Source: Cellvibrio japonicus Ueda107
Lineage (GTDB): Bacteria > Pseudomonadota > Gammaproteobacteria > Pseudomonadales > Cellvibrionaceae
Assembly: GCF_000019225.1 (NCBI RefSeq)
Contig: NC_010995.1
Coordinates: 3,790,501 to 3,854,500 of the forward strand
Direction: 5' to 3'
Length of the DNA stretch: 64,000 nucleotides
The notes beneath the pieces were generated by a model. That model did no database searches. It worked only from the letters and a program-made list of their open reading frames with translations, and was not told the origin of the DNA. Positions 6,983-16,557 of this stretch are shown piece after piece. Position numbers and translations under genes: made by a program. How positions within the stretch are numbered: position 1 is the first letter of the stretch; each line of letters opens with the position of its first letter.

Positions 6983-8121
6983 CCGGCACTGTCCTGCGAG
7001 GATTCCGTAGCGCTTTTGACGGCACCTTTCGCGCCATCTTTGCAGACCGGGCGGTGGTTACGGTGATGGTGGGCGCGGTCATCCTCTACTCGTTTTTCTA
7101 TCCCATGGGATACCGGCAGCAGGTCGCCAGCGAACAGCCGGTGGTGATTGTCGACCAGGATCGCACGCCCCTCAGCCGGGAGCTGATACGCCATATCCAA
7201 CGGGTCAATGCCGTTCATGTGATTGCCATCGTTGAAAGTGAGGCGGAAGCCGCCGCCCAGGTTGCGGCCATGCGGGCAGAGGGTTTTGCGGTGATCACCA
7301 GCGGTTTTGAGCGGGATATTTTGCGCGGCAATCCGGGGCCCATTGCCCTTTACGGCAATGGCGCCTTCCTCGGGCGAACCAATAGGGTGCTGACAGGATT
7401 GGGCGATGCCATTGGCGGTTTCGCGCACGAGGCGGCGATCAGGCAGGCCGCCTTTGCCGGCGCGGCCACGCCGCCGCCCTTTCACCTGGTACAGCGGCCG
7501 CTGTTCAATACCCGCGAAGGTTACGGCAGCGCCGTGGTCACCGGTGTAGCGGAGCTGATCATCCAGCAAACCCTGCTGATCGGCATTGCAGTCATGGCCG
7601 GAACCCGGCGCGAGCGGAAGGGGCGCCTGTTTTTCTCTGCCCCCCAACTGATGGGTATTGCCACCGCCTGCGTGCTGGTCGGCCTGATCAATATGCTCTA
7701 CTACGCCGGGTTTATGTTCTGGTACCAGGATTATCCCCTGGGCGGCAACCTCGCCGGCCTGCTGCTGGGCGGCCTGTTATTTATCGGCGCGGTAGTGGCA
7801 TTCGGTTTATTCCTCGCCAGTTTTTTCCGCACCCGCGAGCGCGCTTACCCATTGATTCTGGTAACCTCGCTGCCGTTATTTTTCCTGTCCAACCTGTCCT
7901 GGCCTGCGACAGCAACACCCGGCTGGTTGGTGTGGCTGGCGAAACTGATCCCCTCCACACCGGGGATTAATGTGATGGTGAAGTTCAACCAACTGGGCGC
8001 GAGCTTTACCGAGGCAGCACCGGAAATTGTGAATTTACTGGTGTTAATTATTGTGTTCGGCGCGCTGGCCTGGTGGCGCTATCGCCGCCCCGGCACAACA
8101 AGTCCAAGGAGTATTGAATGA
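6979..8121 (+). CDS. ABC-2 family transporter permease, second of a pair
   Basis: A 380-residue paralogue-like partner of the preceding permease, with the same plan. A first span near residues 28-45 is followed by a periplasmic domain with VVIVDQDRTPLSRELIRHI and five or six C-terminal spans ending before a basic tail. The ATG at 6979 overlaps the upstream stop (ATGA); the much longer frame extending back to 6436 lies inside the upstream gene and is discarded. Its own stop overlaps the start of the DUF924 gene. The two permeases probably form a heterodimer in the inner membrane. Confidence 0.85.
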   Translation: MTGTVLRGFRSAFDGTFRAIFADRAVVTVMVGAVILYSFFYPMGYRQQVASEQPVVIVDQDRTPLSRELIRHIQRVNAVHVIAIVESEAEAAAQVAAMRAEGFAVITSGFERDILRGNPGPIALYGNGAFLGRTNRVLTGLGDAIGGFAHEAAIRQAAFAGAATPPPFHLVQRPLFNTREGYGSAVVTGVAELIIQQTLLIGIAVMAGTRRERKGRLFFSAPQLMGIATACVLVGLINMLYYAGFMFWYQDYPLGGNLAGLLLGGLLFIGAVVAFGLFLASFFRTRERAYPLILVTSLPLFFLSNLSWPATATPGWLVWLAKLIPSTPGINVMVKFNQLGASFTEAAPEIVNLLVLIIVFGALAWWRYRRPGTTSPRSIE

Positions 8122-8657
8122 ATTACCAAAGCGTTCTGGATTTCTGGTTCAACGAATTAACCCCCGCCCACTGGTGGAAAAAAGATGAGGTGCTGGATAA
8201 AACCATCGCTGAACGTTTCACCGGGCTGCATGAGCAGGCCACGCGCAATGAATTGTTTGGCTGGCGCACTCATGCCAAAGGAGCACTCGCCGAAATTATT
8301 GTGCTCGACCAATTCTCACGCAATATTTACCGCGACCTGCCCGCCGCCTTTGCCAGTGATGCCCAGGCGCTGGCGTTGGCGCAAACAGCGATTGGCCAAG
8401 GTGTTGACCAGGCATTAAGCCCGGTTGAGCGCAGCTTTCTGTATTTGCCGTTTATGCACAGCGAATCGCGCCTGATCCACCAGCAGGCGGTTGCGTTGTA
8501 TACCCAATTGGGCGAAGCCCTCAATTTGGAGTTTGAATTAAAACACAAGGTGATTATCGACCGCTTTGGTCGCTACCCACATCGCAATACAATCCTCGGC
8601 AGAAACTCAAGCGCAGAAGAAATGGATTTTTTAACGCAACCTGGCTCCAGCTTTTAA
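8118..8657 (+). CDS. DUF924 family protein
   Basis: A 179-residue soluble protein of the DUF924 family, an all-helical TPR-like fold. Recognisable hallmarks are the N-terminal VLDFWFNEL, the central LAEIIVLDQFSRNIYRD motif, FLYLPFMHSE, and the terminal DRFGRYPHRNTILGR. The molecular role of the family is not known. The start overlaps the permease stop by 4 bases, so it is cotranscribed with the efflux operon, though it need not act with it. Length is normal for the family. Confidence 0.85.
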   Translation: MNYQSVLDFWFNELTPAHWWKKDEVLDKTIAERFTGLHEQATRNELFGWRTHAKGALAEIIVLDQFSRNIYRDLPAAFASDAQALALAQTAIGQGVDQALSPVERSFLYLPFMHSESRLIHQQAVALYTQLGEALNLEFELKHKVIIDRFGRYPHRNTILGRNSSAEEMDFLTQPGSSF

Positions 8658-8688
8658 ACACCATCACGCCCAATAATCACCGGCTTAA

Positions 8689-8705
8689 AACGGTACAACA
8701 CCGTT
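8689..8705 (+). other. Small inverted repeat upstream of the SMR gene
   Basis: AACGGT and ACCGTT form a perfect 6-bp stem around a 5-base loop, 18 bases before the SMR start and 31 after the DUF924 stop. It lacks a following T-run, so it could be a weak terminator, an operator or a leader hairpin. Nothing in the sequence decides between these. Confidence 0.3.
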
Positions 8706-8723
8706 ATTAACAGGAACAACACG

Positions 8724-9056
8724 ATGAACCCATGGATCTTTTTAAGTATTGCCATTATCGCGGAAGTGATTGCCACCTCGGCCTTGAAGGCCAGCGATGG
8801 TTTTTCCAACACCCTGCCCGCTACGATTGTGATAGTGGGCTATGGTGCTGCTTTTTATTTTTTGTCGCTCACCCTTAAAGCCATTCCGGTTGGCATTGCC
8901 TATGCGGTTTGGTCAGGGGCGGGCATTGTGCTGGTGACGGCTATCGCCTGGATACTCTACGGGCAGAAGCTGGATGTGTGGGCGTTTGTGGGTATCGGGT
9001 TAATTGTGAGCGGTGTTGCGGTGCTTAACCTGCTATCGAAAGTAAGTGCGCATTAG
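8724..9056 (+). CDS. Small multidrug resistance (SMR) efflux protein, EmrE/Qac-like
   Basis: A 110-residue four-span inner-membrane protein of the SMR family. Glu-14 lies in the first span (AIIAEVIATSALKAS), the proton/drug-coupling residue of EmrE. The signatures YGAAFYFLSLTLKAIPVGIAYA and WSGAGIVLVTAI are typical of drug-exporting members rather than the Gdx/SugE guanidinium branch. It functions as an antiparallel dimer exchanging cationic compounds for protons. It starts 66 bases after the DUF924 gene and may have its own promoter. Confidence 0.9.
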   Translation: MNPWIFLSIAIIAEVIATSALKASDGFSNTLPATIVIVGYGAAFYFLSLTLKAIPVGIAYAVWSGAGIVLVTAIAWILYGQKLDVWAFVGIGLIVSGVAVLNLLSKVSAH

Positions 9057-9250
9057 TATGTTATGTGCGCCATTCTGCGATGGCGATGTCTGCAGCCTTC
9101 GTCTGTGTACTGAGCGTCAGGCCGATCAACGCCGGTGAAATGGACGCTACACCGCTAAAAAATACGTAAAGGTATTCGGAATTCGCCGGGAACAAAGGCT
9201 AGAATTCAACGTCTGGTAAATGTGAATCTAGCAGCCCTGCCCTGGTATCT

Positions 9251-12169
9251 ATGTCTTCGTCTCTCGCTACGCTAAAACACTGGTTTTTCCTGGATACAGC
9301 ACTCGCCAAAGCCCTGCGCTGGCTGTGCTATCTGTACCTGGGCTGGTTTCTGCTCTGCTGTATGATCCTGACCCCATTACTCAACTATGCTGCCGGCAAG
9401 GTGTACCGGGAGCAGACGGGGCGCCAGTTACATTACGATCTCATCAGCCTTAATCCCTTTACGCTTAACCTGCTGATTGTGAATGCCAGTGACCGCAATC
9501 CGGACCAGAGCGTTTTCTGGCAATTCAAGCGCGCGGATATCAACCTGGCTTTTTGGCAGTCGGTGTTTAACCTGGCCCCCGGATTGGATGAATTGTCCCT
9601 GAAAGGCCTCGCGGTCCATATCAGCCAATCAGACAAGGGGTTGTTTAATATCGATGACATTGTGCAACACCGTGCACAGCTTGCCGCCGATGCCCCCACC
9701 CCGGTCATGGCAGACGATGGCGACAGCCCCCTCTTTCCGTTTTTTATCACGCAAACCGACCTTCAGATTGATCGCATTAGCTACAGCGAACACCGCGCAA
9801 CCACAGATTACCGCCAGGCAATTAATGACCTGCGCTTCACCCTGGATAATTTTTCCACCGTCAATGAAGAGGGACAGGGTTACCACCTTAATGCACACCT
9901 GGGCGACCAGGGCACTGTGCGTATATCCGGCACTGTCTCACTGGCGTCCAATAACAGCCAAGGTAATGTCCAGGTAGAGGCACTTCCACTTTCACCGGTT
10001 ACCGATTACCTGCAGCAGCAGCTGGGCTTTCACTTGCAAAGCGGCAGTATCGATTTCAATAGCGATTACCGTATCCATTGGAAAAACGATGTGCACTACG
10101 GGTTTGATAATGGCCATCTCACCCTTAACCAGTTTGCCATCCTCAGCCACAACCCGCAGGATTTACAGTTACAACTGGAACAACTGTCGCTTGAAAAACT
10201 GTCGTTAAATAGCGAGCAACAACAATTGCATATAGCGAGTGTTGCGCTGGATAAGCCCCTGCTGAAATCCTGGAGCAATGGCCCTGAGTCCGGTTTACTC
10301 AAAGCACTGGCATTTACCAGCCCGACGGATGCGGGTAACCCGGGCACGGCTGAAAACGACAATAATGATTGGGATATTCGCATTGATAGCCTGGCATTAC
10401 TGGAGGGGGATATCACCTGGAAACTCGCCGAGCTGGATAACCGCGACCTTCGGTTGCAGGGCTTGCGCATTGATGCCACACCGCTCGCTTTATCAGGCAA
10501 AACCGATACGCAATTTTCCCTGTCAGCCATCGCACTGGAGGCTACGCCCCTAACAATCCACGGCACCTTAAACCCGGTGACACTGGATGGCCAGCTCACA
10601 CTGGATGTGCAACAACTGCCACTGGCATTGGCCAATAGCCAACTGAAAACTCTGATCGCTGGAAAAATCACCCAAGGGCTATTCAATACCCAGACACAGA
10701 TCAACCTGATCCAGGGAATACCGGACAAGATACTGACAACAGGTACCATTAACCAATTTGTCCTCGCCCCCTCTTCACAACAGGAAGACGCGCTCCGTTT
10801 TGATCATTTGGGATGGGACAATGCACAAGTTGATATGACCCGTGAAAGCCTGCACCTTCCCCTGGTAACCCTATCCGGCCTGGATGGTCGATTTATCATT
10901 ACCAAAGAGGGAAAAACCAATCTAGATGCTTTGCTTATCACATCCGCCACCCGCGATGCGCAGCCCCAGGCTACGACTCACACGGATGCAGAGCCATCAT
11001 GGTCGGTGGCACTGGATAAGTTGGTATTGGATAACGCGTCTTTCCGTTTTAACGATGCCAGCCTGACCCCGCAATTTACTGCCGCCGTGCAAAACTTCGG
11101 CGGTGAACTCACCGGTTTATCGAGCGATACCCGGACCAGGGCCAGGTTTCTTTTCAACGGTAATGTCGATGGTTATGCCCCGGTATCCCTTAAAGGCGAA
11201 GCCCAACCCTTTTTGGCCGATCCCATGGTTAAAGCAGAACTCCGCTTTAAACACCTGGACCTGGGCGGCTTAAGCACCTACTCATCGACCTATGCCGGCT
11301 GGCGCATTGAGCGGGGCCAGTTAACCGCCGACCTGAACTATCACCTGGAGCAGGGACGTATCCTGGGCGATAACCATATTGAAATGGACAAATTGCAATT
11401 GGGTGAGCGCGTGCGCAGTGCCAGGGCCATGGATATTCCCATTCGCCTTGCACTGGCGCTGGTAACTGACAGCAACGGTTTGGCGGTGTTGGATATGCGT
11501 GTTACCGGCGATACCAACGACCCGCAATTTGATATCAGCAAAATTCTGATGAGCACCTTGAAAAACACACTCACCAAAATTGTCTCCGCGCCTTTCCGCC
11601 TGTTAGCCAAACTGGTTAACAGCGAAGAAGAGCTGGAAATATTGCCGTTCAATTCAGGTTCGCAAGCCATCCTGGCAACGGCGAATCGCCGTCTGGATAC
11701 CCTGCATAATGCGCTTAACAAACGCCCCCTGCTCAGCATAGACCTGCAGGGGCGCTACGATCCGGTATCCGACAGGCGCGGCCTGCAAATCCTGCAGGCA
11801 AATAGCATCCTGTCCGGCGCAGGATTAGACAGCCAGGATATCAAACAGAAAAATAATCGCTGGGAACTCGCGGTCAAACAACACTACCGCACACTGCCGG
11901 ATAACCACGGTGATAAGCTCAGCGCTGATGAAATGTTTGAGAGCTGGATTGCTACCCTACCGGTACAAGACAGCGAATTGCAGCAGCTGGCCCTATCCCG
12001 CGCCAATGCATCCAAGCAGCATCTGGTAAAAAAATTCGGCATAGACCCCGGACGGGTGTTTATCAATAACGCAACCCAATGTAAGGAAGAAAACCCCGCG
12101 GAGTGCCGCCGCCGCGCGGTAAAAATAGAGCTGCACAATACCTGGGACTTATCCGGCACAACCTTGTAA
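9251..12169 (+). CDS. DUF748 (AsmA-like) large periplasmic protein
   Basis: A 972-residue protein anchored by one N-terminal span (about residues 22-45). A long periplasmic region follows with repeated beta-strand units typical of DUF748/AsmA-type proteins (FTLNLLIVNASDRN, the LKGEAQPF region, and a final SSTYAGWRIERGQLTADLNY block). Such proteins are thought to form elongated beta structures between inner and outer membranes; the cargo here is unknown. The C-terminus (about 790-960) looks OmpA-like (ALSRANASKQHLVKKFGIDPGRV), as in many DUF748 proteins. It stands alone, with 194 bases before it that show no further gene. Confidence 0.8.
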   Translation: MSSSLATLKHWFFLDTALAKALRWLCYLYLGWFLLCCMILTPLLNYAAGKVYREQTGRQLHYDLISLNPFTLNLLIVNASDRNPDQSVFWQFKRADINLAFWQSVFNLAPGLDELSLKGLAVHISQSDKGLFNIDDIVQHRAQLAADAPTPVMADDGDSPLFPFFITQTDLQIDRISYSEHRATTDYRQAINDLRFTLDNFSTVNEEGQGYHLNAHLGDQGTVRISGTVSLASNNSQGNVQVEALPLSPVTDYLQQQLGFHLQSGSIDFNSDYRIHWKNDVHYGFDNGHLTLNQFAILSHNPQDLQLQLEQLSLEKLSLNSEQQQLHIASVALDKPLLKSWSNGPESGLLKALAFTSPTDAGNPGTAENDNNDWDIRIDSLALLEGDITWKLAELDNRDLRLQGLRIDATPLALSGKTDTQFSLSAIALEATPLTIHGTLNPVTLDGQLTLDVQQLPLALANSQLKTLIAGKITQGLFNTQTQINLIQGIPDKILTTGTINQFVLAPSSQQEDALRFDHLGWDNAQVDMTRESLHLPLVTLSGLDGRFIITKEGKTNLDALLITSATRDAQPQATTHTDAEPSWSVALDKLVLDNASFRFNDASLTPQFTAAVQNFGGELTGLSSDTRTRARFLFNGNVDGYAPVSLKGEAQPFLADPMVKAELRFKHLDLGGLSTYSSTYAGWRIERGQLTADLNYHLEQGRILGDNHIEMDKLQLGERVRSARAMDIPIRLALALVTDSNGLAVLDMRVTGDTNDPQFDISKILMSTLKNTLTKIVSAPFRLLAKLVNSEEELEILPFNSGSQAILATANRRLDTLHNALNKRPLLSIDLQGRYDPVSDRRGLQILQANSILSGAGLDSQDIKQKNNRWELAVKQHYRTLPDNHGDKLSADEMFESWIATLPVQDSELQQLALSRANASKQHLVKKFGIDPGRVFINNATQCKEENPAECRRRAVKIELHNTWDLSGTTL

Positions 12170-12186
12170 GCGAAACCCACACAGCC

Positions 12187-12420
12187 ATGATTATGTATCC
12201 ACACCCCACTCTCTTTTGTCCCCTCTGCGGAGGGGCCAATCAATGCGCTCCCGCCAGCGAAGGTAGCTTTGAAGTGGACTGCTGGTGTAAAACGCAGCCT
12301 GTCAGCGCCGAAGCCCGCACTCGCGCCGCCCGCACAGGCATTAGCCATGCCTGTATCTGCCCCAGGTGCGCAGCCCCGCTAAAACAAACCCGGTTCGATT
12401 GCCCTGGCTCATCAGACTAA
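12187..12420 (+). CDS. Cysteine-rich CWC family protein
   Basis: A 77-residue protein with seven cysteines in the order CPLCG...C...CWC...C.C..C. This is the signature of the small cysteine-rich CWC family, probably binding a metal such as zinc. Function is unknown. The start is ATG 12187 or 12193; the longer frame back to 12103 overlaps the DUF748 gene and is not preferred. It lies convergent to clpB with 65 bases between stops. Confidence 0.7.
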   Translation: MIMYPHPTLFCPLCGGANQCAPASEGSFEVDCWCKTQPVSAEARTRAARTGISHACICPRCAAPLKQTRFDCPGSSD

Positions 12421-12485
12421 GCCGCCAGCGCAACACAAACCGGGTTGTTGTTAACCAGCAATCCAAACGCTTACCAATACCTCAC

Positions 12486-15143
12486 CTACTGCAAGCGCTT
12501 GGCCTCAAACGCCAGCCTGTCACCCTGTTCATGCACATGGATGATCGCACCAGGCGGGAATTTTCCGGCCAGGATTTCCTGGGCGAGCGGGTTTTCAATC
12601 AATTGCTGGATGGCCCGCTTTAACGGGCGCGCGCCGTATACCGGATCAAAACCAACACTGGCCAGACGCTCCATAACAGCAGCATCCAACTCCAGGCCAA
12701 GGTCGCGCTCGGCAAGACGCTTGCGCAGCTGTGCCAGTTGGATATCGGCAATACCGCGAATTTGTTCGCGCCCCAGTGGGTGGAATACCACAACCTCATC
12801 AATACGGTTAATGAATTCCGGGCGGAAATGGCCCGCCACCACCTCCATCACCGCGTCTTTCATGGCGTTGTAGCGATTCTCGTTATTGAGCGATGAATTC
12901 ATGCTGTCCGTTACACCAAAATCGAAATTCACCGTGTCAAAGGATTTATCTTCCGCCAACTCCTGAATACGATCCGAGCCCAGGTTTGACGTCATGACAA
13001 TTACAGTATTGCGAAAATCCACGGTGCGCCCCTGGCCATCGGTCAAGCGGCCATCTTCCAATACTTGCAACAATATGTTGAACACATCCGGGTGGGCTTT
13101 TTCTACTTCATCGAGCAACACCACGGAATAGGGTTTGCGGCGCACACTCTCGGTGAGGTAACCGCCTTCCTCATAGCCTACATAACCGGGCGGCGCACCG
13201 ATCAGACGCGCCACCGAATGTTTCTCCATAAACTCCGACATATCGATACGCACCATGGCATCGGAGGTATCGAATAAAAACTCAGCCAGCGCTTTGCACA
13301 ATTCGGTTTTACCCACACCGGTGGGGCCGAGGAACAGGAAGGAACCGTTAGGGCGATTGGCATCAGACAAGCCTGCACGCGCACGGCGCACCGCATTGGA
13401 TACAGCCACGACAGCCTCGTGTTGGCCGATCACCCGCTTATGCAGTGCCTCTTCCATACGCAGCAATTTTTCGCGCTCGCCTTCCAGCATTTTTGAAACA
13501 GGAATACCCGTCCACTTGGAAACGACCTCGGCAATCTCCTCGTCGGTGACCTTGTTGCGCAGCAATTTCATTTCCATCATTTCCGCCTGGCTGGCCATAT
13601 CCAGTTGTTTTTCCAGCTGCGGAATAATGCCGTATTGCAATTCGCTCATGCGCGCCAGGTCGCCCTTGCGGCGTTTTTCCTCCAATTCGAGGCGCGCCTG
13701 TTCCAGTTGGCTCTTGATTTCATGGGAGCCCTGCAATGCCGCTTTTTCCGCGCGCCAGATCTCTTCGAGGTCGCCATATTCGCGCTCGATTTTGTCGATG
13801 TCCTGGTCGATTTTGGCGAGGCGCTTTTTACTGGCCTCGTCTTCGTCTTTTTTCACCGCCTCGCGCTCGATTTTCAATTGGATCAGGCGGCGCTCCAGGC
13901 GATCCATTTCCTCCGGTTTGGAATCGATCTCCATGCGGATACGGCTGGCCGCTTCATCGATCAGGTCGATGGCCTTATCGGGCAACTGGCGGTCAGTGAT
14001 ATAGCGCTGCGACAACTTGGCGGCGGCAATAATGGCCGAGTCGGTAATATCCACACCGTGGTGCACTTCGTAGCGCTCTTTCAAGCCGCGCAAAATGGCG
14101 ATGGTATCTTCCTCGCCCGGCTCATCGACCAGCACCTTCTGGAAACGGCGCTCAAGCGCTGCATCTTTTTCCACGTATTTGCGATACTCATCGAGGGTGG
14201 TAGCACCCACGCAGTGCAATTCGCCGCGCGCCAATGCCGGTTTCAACATATTGCCCGCATCCATGGCGCCCTCGGCCTTACCGGCGCCGACCATAGTGTG
14301 CAACTCGTCGACAAACAGAATGATGCGGCCTTCCTGTTTGGCCAATTCATTAATAACGGACTTCAAGCGCTCTTCAAATTCACCGCGGAATTTGGCACCG
14401 GCGAGCAGCGCCCCCAAGTCCAGAGCCAACAGGCGTTTATCTTTCAAGCCCTCAGGCACCTCACCGTTGACGATACGCTGGGCCAGCCCCTCGACAATGG
14501 CTGTTTTACCCACGCCCGGCTCACCGATCAGCACCGGGTTGTTTTTGCTGCGGCGCTGCAACACTTGAATCGTACGGCGAATTTCATCATCGCGGCCAAT
14601 CACCGGATCGAGCTTGCCCGCTTCGGCGCGCGCGGTTAAATCCACGGTATATTTTTCCAGGGACTGACGGTTGCCCTCGGAGTCGGCATCCTCGACTTTG
14701 TCACCGCCGCGCACTTTTTCAATGGCTTGTTGCAAACGCTGGGCGTTGCCGTGTTTTTTCAGCAGCTCGCCGATTCCACCCTGGGTTTCATTCATGGCCA
14801 CCAGCAGCACCGAATCGCTGGAAACAAACTTGTCGCCCACTTTTTGCGCGTGGCGGTCGGCCAGATTGAGCAGGCGCACCATATCCGCCGACATGGTGAC
14901 TTCGCCGGTGGGATTTTTAATTTGCGGCAGTTTTTCCAACTGCTCGTTTAATGCAGTGCGCAATCCGGCGACGTCAAATCCCGCCTGGGCCAGCAACAGG
15001 CGAACACTGCCAGCCCCTTTTTGGTCGAGCATGGCCAGTAGCAGGTGAACAGGTTCCAGTTGGCTATGGTCTTGTCCCAGTGCAATGGATTGGGCATCGG
15101 ACAGGGCCATCTGTAATTGGTTGGTCAAGCGGTCGATACGCAT
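12486..15143 (-). CDS. clpB: ATP-dependent disaggregase chaperone ClpB
   Basis: An 885-residue Hsp100 disaggregase that works with DnaK to extract polypeptides from aggregates. The N-terminal Clp repeat domain spans about residues 1-145, AAA-1 has Walker A GEPGVGKT near 200, and the coiled-coil middle domain covers about 400-520 (Glu/Lys/Arg-rich). AAA-2 has GPTGVGKT near 600, followed by the ClpB C-terminal domain. The ATG at 15143 gives MRIDRLTNQLQ, the usual ClpB start, and has GAGG about 8 bases upstream; the frame from 15164 is seven residues too long. It is intact and of normal length. A candidate heat-shock promoter lies upstream. Confidence 0.97.
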   Translation of the reverse strand: MRIDRLTNQLQMALSDAQSIALGQDHSQLEPVHLLLAMLDQKGAGSVRLLLAQAGFDVAGLRTALNEQLEKLPQIKNPTGEVTMSADMVRLLNLADRHAQKVGDKFVSSDSVLLVAMNETQGGIGELLKKHGNAQRLQQAIEKVRGGDKVEDADSEGNRQSLEKYTVDLTARAEAGKLDPVIGRDDEIRRTIQVLQRRSKNNPVLIGEPGVGKTAIVEGLAQRIVNGEVPEGLKDKRLLALDLGALLAGAKFRGEFEERLKSVINELAKQEGRIILFVDELHTMVGAGKAEGAMDAGNMLKPALARGELHCVGATTLDEYRKYVEKDAALERRFQKVLVDEPGEEDTIAILRGLKERYEVHHGVDITDSAIIAAAKLSQRYITDRQLPDKAIDLIDEAASRIRMEIDSKPEEMDRLERRLIQLKIEREAVKKDEDEASKKRLAKIDQDIDKIEREYGDLEEIWRAEKAALQGSHEIKSQLEQARLELEEKRRKGDLARMSELQYGIIPQLEKQLDMASQAEMMEMKLLRNKVTDEEIAEVVSKWTGIPVSKMLEGEREKLLRMEEALHKRVIGQHEAVVAVSNAVRRARAGLSDANRPNGSFLFLGPTGVGKTELCKALAEFLFDTSDAMVRIDMSEFMEKHSVARLIGAPPGYVGYEEGGYLTESVRRKPYSVVLLDEVEKAHPDVFNILLQVLEDGRLTDGQGRTVDFRNTVIVMTSNLGSDRIQELAEDKSFDTVNFDFGVTDSMNSSLNNENRYNAMKDAVMEVVAGHFRPEFINRIDEVVVFHPLGREQIRGIADIQLAQLRKRLAERDLGLELDAAVMERLASVGFDPVYGARPLKRAIQQLIENPLAQEILAGKFPPGAIIHVHEQGDRLAFEAKRLQ

Positions 15144-15178
15144 GGAATACCTCGATAACGGCATTAACTTTTACCAGC

Positions 15179-15207
15179 AGTTGGGGGCATGCCTCTAAAA
15201 AATCAAT
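15179..15207 (-). promoter_or_regulatory. Possible sigma-32 heat-shock promoter of clpB
   Basis: On the minus strand ATTGATT is followed 13-14 bases later by CCCCCAAC. This is a loose match to the sigma-32 pattern CTTGAA-N13/14-CCCCATNT and is placed 35-40 bases before the clpB start. The family is known to be heat-shock controlled; this exact site is an inference. Confidence 0.4.
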
Positions 15208-15245
15208 AGCCGTGCATCACGATATTTGATGTATATCAACCCTTA

Positions 15246-16529
15246 TCAGGTAACCTCAAATGGGTATTTCACGACCGGGGTAGCACCTATGCGACGCATC
15301 CCCGGAATCGACAGACTGACCAGGCCCAACAATAAAATGGTGAGCCCCGCAATTTGCAGTACCGCTGTAGCGGGATAGGAGGTCATCAACCAACCGGTAA
15401 TAACCAATGAGACGGGCACCAGCCCCAGGATTGAGAACATCAAAATACTGATAACCCTCCCCATGAGATGGGCTGGTGTACGCTTTTGAAACCAGGTGGT
15501 GCCGGATACCATGACAAAACCGTTAGGGATGCCAATGACTACCAGGGCTACAGCAGCATACATATAACTGGTTGCTGTACTCAGGAAAATCAGCCCCCAG
15601 GCGCCGGTAATATCGCAGCAAATAACCAACAGGCCCAGCTTAACGGAAGGGAGTTTTATGAGCATGCCCAATACGATCCCTAAAACTGTGCCTATGCCTA
15701 ACATGGCATACAGCACTGAATAACCGCGTTCATCGAGCCCTAATTGCAATTTGGCAACCACAGGTAATCCGGCCATTAGGGTGCCATGCAGGAAAAAGGA
15801 AAGGACAAATAAATATCCCAATACAACAGCAACACCTTTATCGCGCCAACAAAAAACAAACCCTTCCTTTAGCATGTGGAAAATCCCATCCTTGTTCGCC
15901 AGGATGGTGTTCAACCGGATAAAAGACATTAATATCACGGCAATCAATACACCCAATGCATCAATAAAAAATGCAATGGCGATAGCAACTGAATCGGTGT
16001 GCGACTCGGGTATTCCGCGATAATACTTTGCCATCCAGATAACCCAACCGGCGGCAAGGGGCCCCAGGATTTGAGCTACCTGGATACTTCCCATCATATA
16101 ACCATTGGCATGCCCCAAATCATCCGGATGCGTCATACCCGGTAACATTGATTGTGCAGCGGGTATTGACAGGGCGGTTAAGGTACCGAGCAAAAATGAA
16201 TAAATATGCAGTAAATAAAGAGAAACCTGATTGAAATACACCAACACTGCCAGGGACATGACAACCAGGACAAAAATAATCCGGGATGAAAACAGCACCC
16301 CAAAAGGGCTGAACCTGTCGACAATCAACCCGCCAAATAAAAGAAATACCGCCTGGGGTAAACTGGCAGCCGCCAGGACAGTCGCCATGGATACAGGGTC
16401 ATTATTGGAAATAGAAAGGGCCAACCATGGCATGGCAACCACGGTAAAAAAATTACCCATCTGGGCAATCAAACTGCTTACCCAGTGGATCTGGAAATTG
16501 CGGTTATCCTTGATTAATCTCATCGACAT
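15246..16529 (-). CDS. MFS transporter, exporter of the polyketide cluster
   Basis: A 427-residue major facilitator protein with about twelve hydrophobic segments, of the EntS/MFS_3-like type (FQIHWVSSLIAQMGNFFTVVAMPWLAL at the N-terminus, and the loop LFGGLIVDRF after span 2). Its 28-base spacing from the thioesterase gene and shared direction place it last in the polyketide operon, so export of the product or self-protection is the likely role. AGGAAA lies 8-9 bases upstream of ATG 16529. No regulator is encoded beside it. Confidence 0.8.
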   Translation of the reverse strand: MSMRLIKDNRNFQIHWVSSLIAQMGNFFTVVAMPWLALSISNNDPVSMATVLAAASLPQAVFLLFGGLIVDRFSPFGVLFSSRIIFVLVVMSLAVLVYFNQVSLYLLHIYSFLLGTLTALSIPAAQSMLPGMTHPDDLGHANGYMMGSIQVAQILGPLAAGWVIWMAKYYRGIPESHTDSVAIAIAFFIDALGVLIAVILMSFIRLNTILANKDGIFHMLKEGFVFCWRDKGVAVVLGYLFVLSFFLHGTLMAGLPVVAKLQLGLDERGYSVLYAMLGIGTVLGIVLGMLIKLPSVKLGLLVICCDITGAWGLIFLSTATSYMYAAVALVVIGIPNGFVMVSGTTWFQKRTPAHLMGRVISILMFSILGLVPVSLVITGWLMTSYPATAVLQIAGLTILLLGLVSLSIPGMRRIGATPVVKYPFEVT

Positions 16530-16557
16530 ATTGATAGCATTTCCTGTAGCAAATTAA

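Noticed and set aside
13255..15048. Long plus-strand frames opposite clpB
   Set aside because: Mirror frames of a conserved, highly expressed gene; their translations show no family features.
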